64,000 nucleotides of DNA, from NCBI RefSeq assembly GCF_026213295.1, contig NC_079421.1, positions 21,088,159-21,152,158 of the forward strand, in the 5' to 3' direction. This document shows positions 21,805 through 46,019 of the stretch, piece by piece. The stretch comes from Gadus chalcogrammus. Lineage: Eukaryota; Chordata; Actinopteri; Gadiformes; Gadidae. Each line of letters opens with the position of its first letter. Positions within the stretch are counted from its first letter, which is position 1. The position numbers and the translations under genes were made by a program. The notes under the pieces were generated by a model. It worked only from the letters and a program-made list of their open reading frames with translations, had not been told where the DNA came from and did no database searches.

Positions 21805-22396
21805 ACAGAGAAAGTAACAGAGAAAGTAATATTATTTTAATTTTCTTCAAAAGAGAGCAGTTTATTAATGATGGACTTCTCTGGCAGGTTTCTCTCACAG
21901 CAGAATACACACTCTCCTCAGTCCTTTCACTGTTCTTCTTCCCTCCGTTGGTTTTTCTGCCATTGAACTCCAACGCTGCATAGTTCAAACTATCTGTTTT
22001 CTTGTCCTACAACAGAGAACTGTGTATCACTACCAAACATCTGAGAGGATTCACAGTTGACACCAAATGATATGTTTTAATAGTCATCGAACAACCATTA
22101 ATGCTTATGTAAATAGTTACAATTTGGTTACAAATGTATAAATATCTCTAGGCCTACTATAACTATTAAAATGAAATTAAAATGAAATATGGGAGATCTT
22201 GCACACTGAAACTTCTCCATCAAAGCGCTGGAGAGGCTCTTAAACCTGTCCTGATATGAGTTCTTGTGTCGAATGTGCTGTGGTGTTATTATGCTCACAA
22301 ACCTGCAATGTATGATAAGAATGAGGATTAGAATCACAAGCAGACAGCAAGCCAACATTATCTGATGCACCAAGATCACAAGATGACAGTTGGGCT
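21704..22396 (-). pseudogene. nitr: 5'-truncated NITR copy with a chimeric extended tail
   Basis: Only the 3' half of a NITR gene remains. A type-2 membrane exon starts at 22396 (EPNCHLVILVHQ … ILILIIHC), with a possible donor at 22303. A tail exon starts at 22006 (DKKTDSLNYAALEFNG … SVYSAVRETCQ). The usual stop is lost and the frame runs on into the neighbouring intergenic module to TGA 21704-21706, giving a tail of about 100 residues with a hydrophobic run (IIILLSLLLSLF-like). No I, V or leader exon lies upstream: a MITE begins at about 22452, inside what should be the next intron, followed by LINE sequence. The copy is very likely non-functional unless spliced to another gene. Confidence 0.75.
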
Positions 22397-22451
22397 CTAG
22401 AATAGACAATCAAAAATGGGGCATCATGAGTCTGTAGAGATCATATTCTTT

Positions 22452-23527
22452 GGGGCCTATCTTGCATCCGGCGCAATTGACTTAATCAGTGGCGCATGTG
22501 TTGTTGCTAGTTTGCAACTGGCGCAGGGCGTTCTTTTCCCTCCTGCTCCACGCGTCGGTAAATTAGGGAATGATCTTGCGCCCCAAGGGGCGGCTCTGCG
22601 AAAGGAGGATGCGTGTTCTGGCGCAAACGTTCCCTGGTGCTATTTTGACGTTTCAGAAACCACTTGCATCACAAACCAGGAAATACCTGGTCTAAAGTCA
22701 GTGGCGCGTTGTTCAGATGCTATTTTAAGGGCGCATGCATAATGTTGTCTGTGCACCTCGCGCATACACTTTGCTTCTCTCATCTATCTAGCCAAACATT
22801 CTTGGGAAATTATTTGGGAAAGAACAGCTCATACAGCGGCATGTAACTTTTAGGATTGATGAGTATTTGATCATGAGAAAACATTGTTTTACCGCGAGTG
22901 AGTGTTAAAAAGAATGAATGAATGCGGGTGCGCGTGTGTGCGTCCATCTGTTTAAACACACGCAAACTAAACACGTAACGCATAATACAGTCCACGGCAA
23001 TGGATATTAACGGGGGGGCACGTGCATATTAGGAACACAAGTCGATAACGATAATGCATAAAATACTGATGATAAACATTGTTTATAATGTATTGCGTGT
23101 ATCATTAAACAGAACCACATTAAATAGGACTCAGTATTCGAAGTTGTGGAAGAAAACCTTATTCCATCTGTGAATAAGGCCATATTATTTGGCCATAAAC
23201 TAAGCCATTAGAAGTTTGAAATTCATGTGCAACTGTCTCATCGGAGACTGCAGACGCGCTGTCAAAATATCAACTCGTCAGATTCAAATGAAGTCATGGC
23301 TCTTAAAGGGGATGAGAGCTGGCACTCTCATTGGTTTATTGCACGTTACGCCCAAACCACACCTACGGGTAATTAGGCTACTTCAGACCAACCCTTTTTA
23401 GATATGCGCCGGGCGCAAGAGTCATTTTTCGTGCCGGTAAACTAGCGACATCGCCGTAGAACCGCCCACAAAGCTACTTGCGCTTGGCGCTTCTCACTTG
23501 CGTGTCAGACCGTTAAAATAGGGCCCT
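22452..23527. mobile_element. Non-autonomous DNA transposon (MITE), PIF/Harbinger-like
   Basis: The element starts GGGGCCTATCTTGCATCCGG and ends, read inward on the other strand, GGGCCCTATTTTAACGGTCT. This pair of ends with GCGC-rich subterminal sequence is familiar from fish non-autonomous elements I associate with PIF/Harbinger. A long frame at 22416-22742 crosses the element's left edge and is not a gene. Insertion was in the intron between the I and membrane exons of the truncated NITR copy. Confidence 0.6.
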
Positions 23528-23589
23528 TATGGTGTCCCATGGGGAGTACCACTCCTAACACATCCGTTGCATAAATTATTTGCTGTACA

Positions 23590-23866
23590 AGGGCAGACCC
23601 GTGGGATGGCTTCTAAAGTTTATAATTGTATCTCTAATCCTCATATCTCTTTAGCAGTGGAAAGTGATTGAAGTAGAGATATTTTCTGTGCAGATGAGGG
23701 AGAGATTTGCTGGGACACAGTATGGGAAAATCTACAGGATAACTCCAAAAACCCTAATCACCAATTAATACATTTTAGATTTATACGTAGGATGTTTTTG
23801 ACTCCAAGAAAAAGTCATGCTATGAAAATCTTCCCAAATATAGTCTTTGTAAAACCTGCTTAGCTA
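23590..23866 (+). mobile_element. LINE ORF2 C-terminal fragment
   Basis: The plus frame reads WDTVWENLQDNSKNPNHQ and continues LIHFRFIRRMFLTP. This is the characteristic segment after the reverse-transcriptase domain in L1-like elements. It breaks at a TAG near 23861. It abuts the MITE directly and probably accounts for the loss of the missing NITR exons. Confidence 0.6.
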
Positions 23867-24614
23867 ATCTTATTGCCGTCTCCTCCTTTTATGTTTTTTC
23901 AAGATCAGCTTTAAGAAGAGCAAGAAAATGTGCACGTGTGTGTGTATTTGTGTGTGTGTGTGCATATGTTTGTATACATGTGTATGCGTGTGTGTGTGTG
24001 TTTATACGCGTGTGTGTGCATGCGTGTTAATGTGTGTGTGTCAGCAGTGCTTAATTTGTAAAGTGTGAGGTCCTGGATCGCAGAGTGGGGGTGGATCCGG
24101 TGACTCAAAACGAATAAAAAATTACGCTGCCTACGTGGCTTCTATGACAAAAAAAACCGAAACAAGACTGTGTGTACATCAGGGCAATGTTTATTTTAAT
24201 TTTATAACATGTAAACATGGGTGCGAAATGTTAAAAAAAAATAATACACTGCAACAATTATCAATCAGACTATTAAATTAACAAAATAAAACACTGGATG
24301 AGACAAACACTCCATCATGTGACCATGACCATGTCAACAGCAACAGCCTACTTGTGGGACTTACTATTTAAATACACACATATAATTAAACCATCTATAG
24401 TAGGCTATATATTCCAATGATGACCACCCAATAATCAATAATCAACAAGACAAGGCAAAGGAAGAGTAGTGAGGGGATGGTTGAGGGAGGAAGAGAGGCC
24501 CTTTGTTTGTTTGGGATCCGTTTATACATGCATGTGTGTGTGTGTGTTTCAATATGTGTGTGAGTGTTCACGTGTGTCCTCAGACGGAGAGATGAGGAGA
24601 CGGAGAGCGAGAGT
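23867..24614. other. Gap downstream of the NLRC3-like gene
   Basis: No gene is seen. There are TG-rich low-complexity patches (about 23935-24045 and 24530-24580) and AT-rich DNA. The 3' UTR of the NLRC3-like gene should lie at the upper end. Confidence 0.4.
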
Positions 24615-36363
<11,749 letters not shown>

Positions 36364-37379
36364 AGTAGACCGGAGGCCTGGACGCAAACACAACTCAGCC
36401 ATCACTTCATTGGCCTTTTTAACTGAACCACAGATTAATATAACACATATCATATTAACATATAATTCAACCAGTGAAACATATAGATATGGTATCCTCT
36501 AATTAACGTGAAATAATCGTTTATTTAGCATCAGGAGGAGGCGTGACCAATGAGTCTCTTTCTCTTGCTCTAGGGCTCCAGCTGTGGTTTAAACCATACG
36601 AACCAAGTCTAGATCTGGAGGAACCCCCCTGTGAAAGTGGTACAGTCCAGCATCATGTTATCAGGAGGATTTATAAAACTGGAAATCCCCAGTTGCTACG
36701 CACAAATATTGAACTTGTGATTTAAATATCAGGACATTCACAGGAATTCTGTCTCGTCCTTCTTTTAATTTTGAGCATCAAATTAATCACTTGAATGTGG
36801 AACTCAGTGTTCAACTTATCACAGGTTAGTAAAGCAATGGTTACAGTGAAACATTAGCTAACATTGTATTCTCTAAAGTAAACTCTGTCTTTAATTGATA
36901 CGTGATGAGATCATTATTATGTACCAATAACCTAAAGACAATATAAACGTAAGTAAACTGGTTGATCATTATCATATACCAGTAACCTAAAGACAATATA
37001 AACATTAGTAAACTGGTTGATCATTATTATATACCAGTAACCTAAAGACAATATAAACGGTAGTAAACTGTCGGCCTACCTTATCTACTCCGGGATAAAA
37101 ATGCGGCCCATATGCTATACAGTTATAAAAGTATAAATGTAAGGGTAGAAACGGAGGTTGAAGTGTTCTTGAAACAAGTTTGTCTGGGAAATCAAAAGGA
37201 ATCAATGTATTAATTATTAATAGATTAAAGTGGATCTAGAGAAAGATCGTCATGGCCGCTCACTAAGAAAGACTGAAGTTCAGATGAGGAAGTCGTTTGA
37301 ACTTCTGAGGGAGGAAGCGATGTTATGTCATCTGGCGTCATGTGATTTCAGGTAAAGAGAATGTTTGAGACCTCAGACA

Positions 37380-37563
37380 CGCACATACACACAGTGATGC
37401 ACACACACACACACACACACATGCGAGGACATGCACACGCACACACACAGACACACACATTCACTCACACCCACAAACACACACACACACGCACATACAC
37501 ACACACACACACACACTCACAATTACACACATACACACACACACGCACACGCACACACACACA
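37380..37563. repeat. (AC)n-rich low-complexity tract
   Basis: AC repeats interrupted by CG and AT bases. Frames through it read as poly-His/Thr and are not genes. Confidence 0.9.
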
Positions 37564-37644
37564 AGTTGGAAGTCGAGCAGCGGCGTTCTGCGCATGCTGG
37601 GGACTTTTCGTGGTGAGTGGGTTCAACCAGAGATCAGCGCATTA

Positions 37645-37842
37645 CGCCGATGCATGGAGGAGCGTCTCAGCTTCCGCTGTGGTTGACTGACGTTGACTGC
37701 GATCCACGACTCTCAGATGAGAGGAGGCAGTTCTGGTGAGCCTTCTGACATGTTGATCGTAAGAAAGCATCGGGCCCAAACTCTGGACCCAGCACCTCTG
37801 GGAGACAGCAGAGCCGTCGCAGCGTGACATCACCCTCCCCAC
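37645..37842 (-). mobile_element. L2-type LINE reverse-transcriptase fragment
   Basis: The minus strand reads VQSLGPMLSYDQHVRRLTRT, then ASSHLRVVDRSQ … AETLLHA, matching the conserved NLGV … H(I/V) … HLR … EAETLIHA segment of fish L2-like ORF2. Only about 66 codons remain. Confidence 0.65.
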
Positions 37843-37864
37843 TCAGCTCCCCGCTGTCAGGGCA

Positions 37865-38940
37865 ACCAGACAGGAAAATTCGCCCAAAACTGTAGGATTC
37901 TCATGACACCCGCAGTTAATACCTATGACAGATCCATTAATGCTAAAACTGTACGGACGTACAGCTAAGCTACGCATCTTACTATCAGACACTACACCGG
38001 TTAATTTGATTGGAAGGGATGCTTTGGGTAAATTAGGATTGCAGATATTATGTACACCACAGGGCATAATGATTGAACCTGCAGGAACAGCATCTCAAAT
38101 GATTCTACCAAAGCCTGACACAGCAAACGTGTATTGGATAGGGAGAATTCAGGACCAGGTAGAAGAGACAATGGGAAAATGGGGTAGCTACATCAAAACT
38201 CAGATCCTACATGCAAGGGAGGCAATGATAGGACATAATTGTACTACTGTGTGGCAGGAGAAGGGGCAGGAAAAGCAGCAGCGATCGAATCACAGTACAT
38301 AGTAATAGTACATCAAGGAGCAGCCATGATGATACCAGATGCAGATAAATCATCAGCAATAAAAGATTGGTTTAAAGAAACTAACAAAGTTGCCCATATT
38401 ATGTTGTTGATAAAAAATGGATTTGAAGCAAAAGATCGGGGGGAAATGATGTTAAACGAAAAACAACAAACTTGGGAAAAAACAGACAATCCATTGGTTC
38501 TCATGCCATGTTGTGGGAAGTTTTTAAAGATTCTTTGTTATGCACACATACAGGGATCTTGCAGGAAGTGGAGGTAGTTCAGAAAAAACAACGACAGATG
38601 ACAATAGGGGAACCATGGGATAGGCGGAATGAGATGAAAGAAGAGATGTTGGCAACCATACCAGGACAGGTATGGTCAAGGTTCGACACCGATGTGGGTT
38701 TGGTATATTTGGCTAACCCAGTAGTAGTCCGGCCTAGACAAAATGTTAAATTACCATGGCGAAGACAGTACTACATGAGACCAGAGGCTAAGATGGGAAT
38801 AGCCTTTACCATAGAAGGTGTAATAGCAGCAGGAGTGCTAGTAGAAACCAGAAGCAACTGTAACACTCCTCTGCTTCCAGTCTTGAAAGCTGACAAAAAT
38901 GGCGGTTGGTACATGACCTACGAGCTGTGAATGATGACTT
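37865..38940 (+). mobile_element. Decayed endogenous retrovirus pol fragment (protease to reverse transcriptase)
   Basis: An old retroviral copy on the plus strand. The first part ends with a protease C-terminal segment (PVNLIGRDALGKLG). Then comes a linker region split over several short frames. Last is the start of reverse transcriptase, with LPWRRQYYMRPEA, a GIAFTIEGVIAAGVLVET-like helix and NTPLLPVLKAD. The coding sequence is broken by frame changes and cut off near 38940, where sequence of the NITR intergenic module begins. No gag, env or paired LTR is seen, so it is not a functional provirus. Confidence 0.65.
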
Positions 38941-39325
38941 CGGTTGTGACATTTTTGCTGTTTTGGCCACTGTTAGGATGAACATTTTTGAGGAAATAAA
39001 GACGCTGTGTGATCAAGCCTGAATTAATATTGAATGCCCTCGTCCTTCTTAGATAGAACAACAACTTTTAGGGGCTAAAAGTTGTTTTGCTATTTCATTT
39101 TCTACTTGCTTGGCATATGAGAGAGCGTGAACCCAATCAGCCGATGAGCTGAAAGGCGAGGGCTGCGGCTGGCCTTGTCTTTGTTGAACACCCACCATCA
39201 AAACGTGTGAGCATAAATAGACCAGGCTGCAGGTATCAACAGGATGTGCTGCAGAGGTTCTGCAGAAACCAACAATGAAATGGACGTACATTTCGCATCA
39301 CTGACTGAACCTAAACGGTAATATT
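38941..39325 (+). other. Intergenic module copy 7: TATA-like element and short MCC-type ORF
   Basis: The NITR-cluster module resumes directly after the retroviral fragment. GCATAAATAG at 39211-39220 is followed by ATG 39244. The frame (MCCRGSAETN …) ends at TAA 39319-39321 after 25 codons. Confidence 0.35.
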
Positions 39326-39725
39326 GTGATGGAAGTTTCCAAAAGACATGTTGTTTGCAAGTCAGTAAGACACTGTGACCCCTTAGCTATTATCTATAGT
39401 AAACTAGTCACTGTTTATACTGCGCTTATCGCCCTTGAGAGGACCTGAGACAACCTCAGCCGACTCAGAAGCAGCAATACCACAAGCTACATCCTGAGAT
39501 GGCCGAAAGAAGTAGGGGCCTCCCTGTCTGCAGCTCTGCCCCCAAGAAAGATTCCCTGCTTGAACACTAGAGTGTGCCCACTCTTTGGGGCTCAATACAG
39601 CGCTTCAACCTTTGTATGGTTGTCGTGTTGTGCAGCCCCTCTGCAGAGACTACATATATTTTAATGTTACCCTTTTTTTTAATAAAATCTCTAAGTTTAT
39701 TCTGAGTTACATTGTCAATACAGTT
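39326..39725 (+). mobile_element. LTR-like insertion in the intergenic module
   Basis: Module sequence is interrupted after CTAAACGGTAATAT (about 39325) and resumes with TTTTCACTTGATC (about 39740). The insert starts TGTGATGGAAG and has a GC-rich middle with GGGGCTCAATACAGCGCTTC and an AATAAA at about 39681. A solo LTR is a reasonable reading, but the boundaries and a target duplication are not certain. Confidence 0.35.
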
Positions 39726-40774
39726 CAAAGAATTGAGAATTTTCACTTGATCATTTGTAATATAGTAAAGTTCATTATTCTGTACATTAACAATTCTCAC
39801 AATCGTATTGCAACGGTTGATTCAATTGCATTAAGAGATTTTGATATCTTATTATTATTATTAGGATTAGGATACTTAGGATAATATTGGGCTGCAGAGA
39901 GCATCAGATTCAACATCAGTCCAATACAGAGACACTTCACCAATCATTTACACACAACCGATGATGTCTTGCTAATTGTTACGTCCCTTTGTCCATTTTT
40001 TGGATTTCTCAGTAATTTCCCATGTTTGGTTATGTACACAATTATGATATAAGGTCCCTACTAGAAGGAAGAAAGGTTTCTGTCATTCCCAAGTATTACC
40101 TACAGAGGGCCGCCTACTGGCTGAGTCCTTTCAGTCTAACGATTCATGAAACACCCTGCAAAGTTTTTCAATTTATATATTTTCTACTGAAGGGAGGCAA
40201 ATAGATGATATTCATCCACTCGTCATAGTAAAAAACCAAAGCTATATTATATCGTATATAGTACATAAATATGTTTGATATTCTTGCTGCAGATTGATCA
40301 TTTCTGTTCCTTGTTTATTATTGCTCAAAGGAAACTGCGGAGGTGAATAAGAAAAAGATGAAGTGGTCTTGGCTTTGCCGACTCTTCACTTGCAAAGACA
40401 TATGACCTACAGCGACTTGAACTTTGGATACAGAAACTTTAGGAAGACTAATGAGGGTTTGAGGGATTCCCAAATTACAATTGTGTCTCCGTCCAAAATA
40501 TTTTGACATATTTTGAAGGAAGAAAAACGCCGGGAACCCATCAGAGTACTGGCTGAAGCTCTGTCCCACTGGGCTCTGCGATGTCGCCCACCAAATCCCT
40601 GAGTCAGGCTTCGTCTCTCAGAGACCAAGGCTCAAACACTTCGACACCATAACATCCAAACTCATCTCTTAACAACGTTTTTTGGATATTGTTTATATTT
40701 ATATCTAATTTGATTGATTTCCTGTGCAGGTCAGTCTGTCCATTCTCCTCTTTAATATTCAACGTCTCTTTTTT
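39726..40774. other. Intergenic stretch with no recognised gene
   Basis: The first 250 bases are the distal module. From about 40320 to 40660 the sequence is unlike the other modules and matches nothing I recognise; a 73-83 codon frame on the minus strand has no family resemblance. Confidence 0.4.
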
Positions 40775-40888
40775 CACGTTTCGGCGCTGAAGCTGAACTA
40801 GTGCTGTTCTCGCTCTAATGAAGGACTAGGACTTAAAAGACACCATTGACATACCATAGACCAACTGTGATTGGCTGCAATTTAGAGG
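40775..40888 (-). pseudogene. Orphan NITR promoter without its gene
   Basis: The sequence is nearly identical to the 5' flank of genes 2-5, running from the CACGTTTCGGCGCTG segment next to the leader to the CCAAT core (40870-40874). The octamer-like site is mutated to ATTGACAT on the plus strand. No leader ATG, V or I exon follows on the left; unrelated DNA begins at 40774. It is the remains of a deleted NITR copy. Confidence 0.75.
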
Positions 40889-43746
40889 TATCCCACCTGG
40901 CCACTGCTCCTGTGGTCTCACAAGCCGCCCGGGGTTTAGACGGCTTGTCCCTCCTGCTCACCATTTGCCCTTCCTGCTCACCGTTTTCCCCATCAGCTGG
41001 GCTCCTTCAGGACTTTGACCCTTCATTCCACTCTTGAACTTTCGAAAGGGATCGGGGCGGGGGGGAAATATTGCGTTCAGGTTAACCCCTTCTCAGGGAG
41101 TCATTCTATTATTTGTTGCAATACCGGTTGTGACCTTTTTGCTATGTTGGCCACTGTCAGGCTGAGGCCGCTGTTAGGTTGCTTGGGGCCCCACGGTGGC
41201 CAGGGAGTCCCTTATGCCTCGGGCCGGCCCTGACTTTACAATTAAGGCAGGGTAGGGTTTTGAAAACTGAAAATGAGGTATAGAAAGGGACTCTCTGTGA
41301 TCAAGGAGATAGAATGTTTGAGTACCAAAATTAACCTGAGCTACAATGAGGTGGATTGTACATAACCACCAGTGTAAAGTGTTAATACAACAAGCGCAAG
41401 GAACATAACACTTAAAGTGTTGCTTCCTTTCATCTTTCCCCTTAGAGTGTGTGTGTTTCTAACACTGCAGAGATAGCGGCAGCAAGTTGAGAGGCGGGGT
41501 GGTGTGAGGTCACGTCTTAGTTTTTTGACAAACCCACCACAACTCATAAATAGACCTGAAGGTAGGTACAACAACAAGGCCAACAGGATGCGTTGCTAAG
41601 GCCCTGGAGAAACAAACCCTCAGGTAGTTATAGATCCCCATAACTGACTGAGCCTGAACAGTGCTTGTTTAGTGAATAGAGAAAGATTGTAATTGCATTA
41701 TTTTTGTTTGTATGTGCTTTTTTAAAGAGTTACAGTTGTTGGCAATATTTTTGATGATGATCTTGATTAAATGTTTGAATAATTTTGATTCAGAGATACA
41801 AATATCTTAATATTAATTTCAATTTGGGATCCTATTGCACTGCAGTGACCAGCAGATGCAACATCAGTCCATTCAGGAGCAACATGCCCACCATTTGTAC
41901 AAAGCACTTAAAAAACTATCTTGTCTCTGTCCTGTCTTAAATTCAGGGCATGCACTTGTTTGCGCCATGTTTGTAGTCACTCCCTTTTCTATTTGAAGTT
42001 ATCTCTCTGCACAGATCCACAAACCCACAAGGTTGGCATGTTTCAGGACATCAAACCCCAGCAACCATCAATACGTATTTATGTATATATCTACTGTACG
42101 TATGCATGTTTGCATTTCTGTTGAAGAGAAAACCCGATGACAGTAGAGTAGATAAGTAGAGCAGAGAAGAGTATAGTAGATTCCTAGAGATCTTTATCAT
42201 GATACCGACCATGTCTTTTTATAGGCCTGCCGTGTTTTGTTCTCCCTCCATGGGGAAGGTCTGGGTAAGTTACACCTTTATGTTTTTTTCGTAAAATAGA
42301 TTTCTCCCTTTATATGTCATTAGGCTAGAGGTGTGTACTGTCTGCTGTACTTGTGCGTGTATTATATGCAATTACAGAAGTAAGGGTTTTTGCTAACTTT
42401 TTAAATTATTACAATTTTCATAGTTAGCCTTGTTTTGTAAAGAGTCTCAATCTTTCTAACAGCTATTGACAAGCCATTTTAATCTCTAAATGTTTGATCT
42501 TAGTGGGAGGATTCACACTGATGTGCAGACGGATCAACTCAAGCCCACCAGCCGATGCAGTCCACCAGTCAGCTCCTCCCAACAGGGTGGAAACTCCCAC
42601 ATTGTTGTTTCACAAATGGAAAGATTCTTACATGGCCCATCAACTGGAAACCTTGTGATAAAACGGGCCATTGATGTTTGTGAATTGGCACCACTTTCTG
42701 CCCTTCGCCATGTTCCCATCCTAGATTGTCCTTGTTATTGTAAAAACGATACTAAGCAGAAAACAATGGTCTCTAAACATTTACATTTTATAGCTGTTTG
42801 TCTCATTCAGATTTGTGTAACCTAAACATTCTTCTTTACTTCCTTCCAACAACCTAGACAGCCATGGGGATTGTAACTTGAAACATACAAATCAATAATC
42901 AAGGCTGTGTTCATTATAAATTAGAAACAAATATTTCCAAAAATTATTATTAGTAGTTGAATTTATTTTTCATTGCAAATTTTCCACAAAGCAGTACATC
43001 TTGCCGAGTTATTTGGAGCATTGGAACTAATGACGTCAAGGTCACATGTTCCTTGTCCATTCCAAATAATATCAGTTAACACATTCTAGAAACAATTACA
43101 CACTTAAGAGTCCTAAGTCAGTATAAACTTAAAATAAACTAAATGTAAACACAAGTCGATCAGTTATTTGATCTCATAAAATGTAGGAATTTACAGAAAG
43201 ATGCACATAATGCAGGTGGATTAGGAATGTTTGCAATGACTGAAAGTATCTACACCTGCTCATCTCCATTTGTGCAAGCTGTATCAGTACTGTGGTTTAA
43301 AAAGCAGATATGAACTGCACCAGAGGTCTTTAAGTAGCGTTCATGCTTTTCTCTTTGTGTTTTACCTCGTTTTCTATATATTGTTAGTTTGTTTCTCTTT
43401 TGATTCATTTCCAGTCTTTCTATTCTCCTCTTTCATCCTTCCTCTTTCACTCACTTCATCGTCTCTTCTTTTTTCTTTTGTAAGGTATCATTTTAGGATT
43501 CAAGATTATTTTAACTGCTTGATTTTTCCTTCATGGCCAAGTTCTGCTGGGCATCAACCAAGATAGGTTTCACAAAATACATCACAAATTATGAGCAATT
43601 AAATGCTTATCATCTAAACAAAACAACATCACTAAACATTAGGAACAATCGACATGTACTCATGACAACAAACAAGTCTTGATTAATTCCACCATTATCA
43701 CCTCTTTAGACTCATCAGGTGACACAAACTCCCAGGTTGATGGACT
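40889..43746. other. Intergenic stretch before NITR gene 6 (diverged module copies)
   Basis: The stretch contains a GC-rich and minisatellite remnant (about 40900-41010), and a diverged TATA segment (ACTCATAAATAGACC near 41540) whose short frame is broken after three codons. A diverged distal block (about 42540-42720, with GAAACCTTGTGATAAAA) follows. No gene is recognised. A 30-residue signal-peptide-like minus-strand frame near 41350-41435 is unique to this copy and probably chance. Confidence 0.45.
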
Positions 43747-45924
43747 TCACTGGCAGGTTTCTCTCACAGCAGAATACAGACTCTCCTGATTCCTTTCAGT
43801 GTTCTTCTTCCGTCCTCTGGTTTTCCTGCCAGAGAACTCCAACGCTGCGTAGTTTAAGGAATCTGTTTCCCGCTCCTACAACAGAGCTGTATTACTACCA
43901 AACATCTGAGAGGATTCACAGCTGTAGTACGACTTCTTCTAGATTGAAAGTCAAGACTACAATCCAAATGGTGTATTGGTGTGTAATCATGAGGTCTAGA
44001 ACATGCCGGTGTCTTACAATAACCAAACACTAGAATTGTTCATTTTACCAACTAGGCGCAATTTGTGCAGGAAGGTGGTTTGGTATTGCAAAACTTTTTT
44101 AACTAATATTAAACTTCATTAACTATACATTTTTTTAATTCCTTCTTTTAACCGTCCCGATAAGGATAGAAATTCTCATATGTGCCTCAGTTTTTCAATG
44201 ATTTTTTTTATTTTATATTTTCCATTAAATAAGCAAACAATATTTCTACCCAATAATGATTGATTTGAAGAATCAAAAAATCGATTAAACGACGCGGGGT
44301 AAGTCAATGTCTACCTATGCAACATGTTCAACAGATTTACCTGTTGTTCCTGATTCCCTGAGTCATGTGGAACTTGGTTGGAAGCACTCAGTGTTCCTGA
44401 GAAGAAGGACCGAAGAATATAAATGCTCTGAATTCAAACAAAGGATACATAAAACTGTATATGTCTTTGAAAACACAATTTCTCACTGAATCAATTCTGG
44501 AGAATGTACCGTACCTTCGCGATGATCACAAACATACTTTGTGTTTCTAGTTAGAAACAGGATTATAAACACAGCCAGACAGCAAGCCAACAGTATTCCA
44601 AGCACCATGGTAACTAGACGCCAGTTGGTTCCTAGAATCAGATAATCAACATCATCAGAAAGTCTTATGTCACTTATTTTCCTGACAATTTCCCCTGGAA
44701 TGGGCCTCTTTAATCAGAAAATGTACAGCCATAAAGATAACCATATATAGTTCTTGTAAATCTGTATGTAATCAGATTTTGTATTTGCATCATCACTTCT
44801 GCTTCTGATATGATGTTTGTAAATATAAATCTAAGAGATCTGTCCATTCCGTCAGTCACTCCATCGAAAAAACACAGATATATTAACCTGTTATGTCCAG
44901 CTTAGTTCCACTTCCAAACACAACTTCTCCACATGCTGCCAGGGCACAGTAGTAGGTCCCAGCATCAGAGGAGTTTACATTGTTCTTGGGGAGAGTGTAG
45001 ACACAGCTCTGTGGAGCAGACGGACGCCCAGAACTATTCTGACATCCACCCCTCCTGTTTCCATTCAGGTAAATGGCAGCAGGGTGAGATGGTCCTGATC
45101 TGAACCAGTACACACTGGGTTCCCCTTGGCACTGGTTACTGTGGTCCGTCCTCTGGGAGGTAATAGAGCACTGGAGAGCCACAGGGTCTCCCAGCTGAGC
45201 TGATGCAGACACAGGCTGTTGGACCACAGTCCGGGAGACAAACCTGTGATCATTGGGATCTATAAATTAAAATACAGCAATCATCTGAAAGTTCTTGAAA
45301 TGCTTCTCATGATATTGAATATGAACAATGAAAAAGCTTGATCTTACCTTTGACAGACAGAAAGGTGACATTATTCCACTTGTCACGTGAGTATATTTGA
45401 CACAAATAGTTTGCTTCATCACCTTTAGTTACGTTTTGAATGGTCAGATGAAAGAAAAAAACACCTTCTTCTCCCTCTGTCAATGTTAAATTAATGTGGG
45501 GCTTCAAGGTCTTTGTTTCAATTATTTTCGAAGCAACCATTTCGGGAAAAAATCCAGGAGATTGCTTGTACCAGTATAAATAACTGCTAACCGTATTTTC
45601 ACTTTCACAATGAAGTGTAACAGTATCTCCGAGCCCTGCTGATTCCACAAAGACCAAAGCAGGACTCTCTTGGGCCTGAATCAACCCTAAAAAGAAATCG
45701 AATGAATAAGATCTATGAATTATTGGTCTCCAACACTACTTTATTTTGCGGCTTGAAAGTTTGTAAATACACTTATAAATAAATAGACCTATTCTGCATG
45801 CAAGTAATATTATCAGCAAACACCTCTGGCTAAATTTGAGTTGGTTACATAAAATAGAAATACATTTAATTTGAGAAGGAATTTACTTACGTGCTGTGCT
45901 CAGAAATATCATTGCAAAAAACAT
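43747..45924 (-). CDS. nitr: NITR gene 6: V-I type receptor with ITIM tail, intact
   Basis: Minus-strand exons are 45891-45924, 45348-45686, 44888-45259, 44515-44631, 44341-44396 and 43747-43875, joining in phase to 348 residues. The leader is MFFAMIFLSTAR. The V domain has TLHCESENT, YWYKQSPGFFPE and ANYLCQIYSR (Leu replaces the usual Phe before the second cysteine). The I domain has six cysteines and FGSGTKLDI, with CQNSSGRPS where others have SGPPS. The membrane segment is GILLACCLAVFIILFL. The tail has LNYAAL and SLYSAV and ends RETCQ. The V exon is closest to gene 3. The I-exon donor is GTTAAT, giving an immediate stop if the intron is kept. This is the first full NITR on the far side of the NLRC3-like gene and keeps the same strand. 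The predicted role is an inhibitory receptor. Confidence 0.9.
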
Positions 45925-45989
45925 TTTGGCGCTGAAGCTGAACCAGCGCTGTTCTCGCTCTAATGAAAGACTTTGACTTAAAAGACACC

Positions 45990-46019
45990 ATTTACATACC
46001 ATAGACCAACTGTGATTGG
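45990..46019 (-). promoter_or_regulatory. NITR gene 6 promoter: octamer-like ATGTAAAT plus CCAAT box
   Basis: ATGTAAAT (45990-45997) and a CCAAT core (46015-46019) on the minus strand. A short deletion relative to genes 2-5 brings the TTTGGCGC sequence right up to the leader ATG. Confidence 0.5.

Noticed and set aside
22416..22742. 108-codon plus-strand frame
   Set aside because: It crosses the left end of the MITE and has no recognisable domain.
41341..41583. Minus-strand frame with a signal-peptide-like start (MKGSNTLSVMFLALVV)
   Set aside because: The homologous position in other module copies does not encode it and no good splice donor follows, so chance is more likely than a chemokine-like exon.
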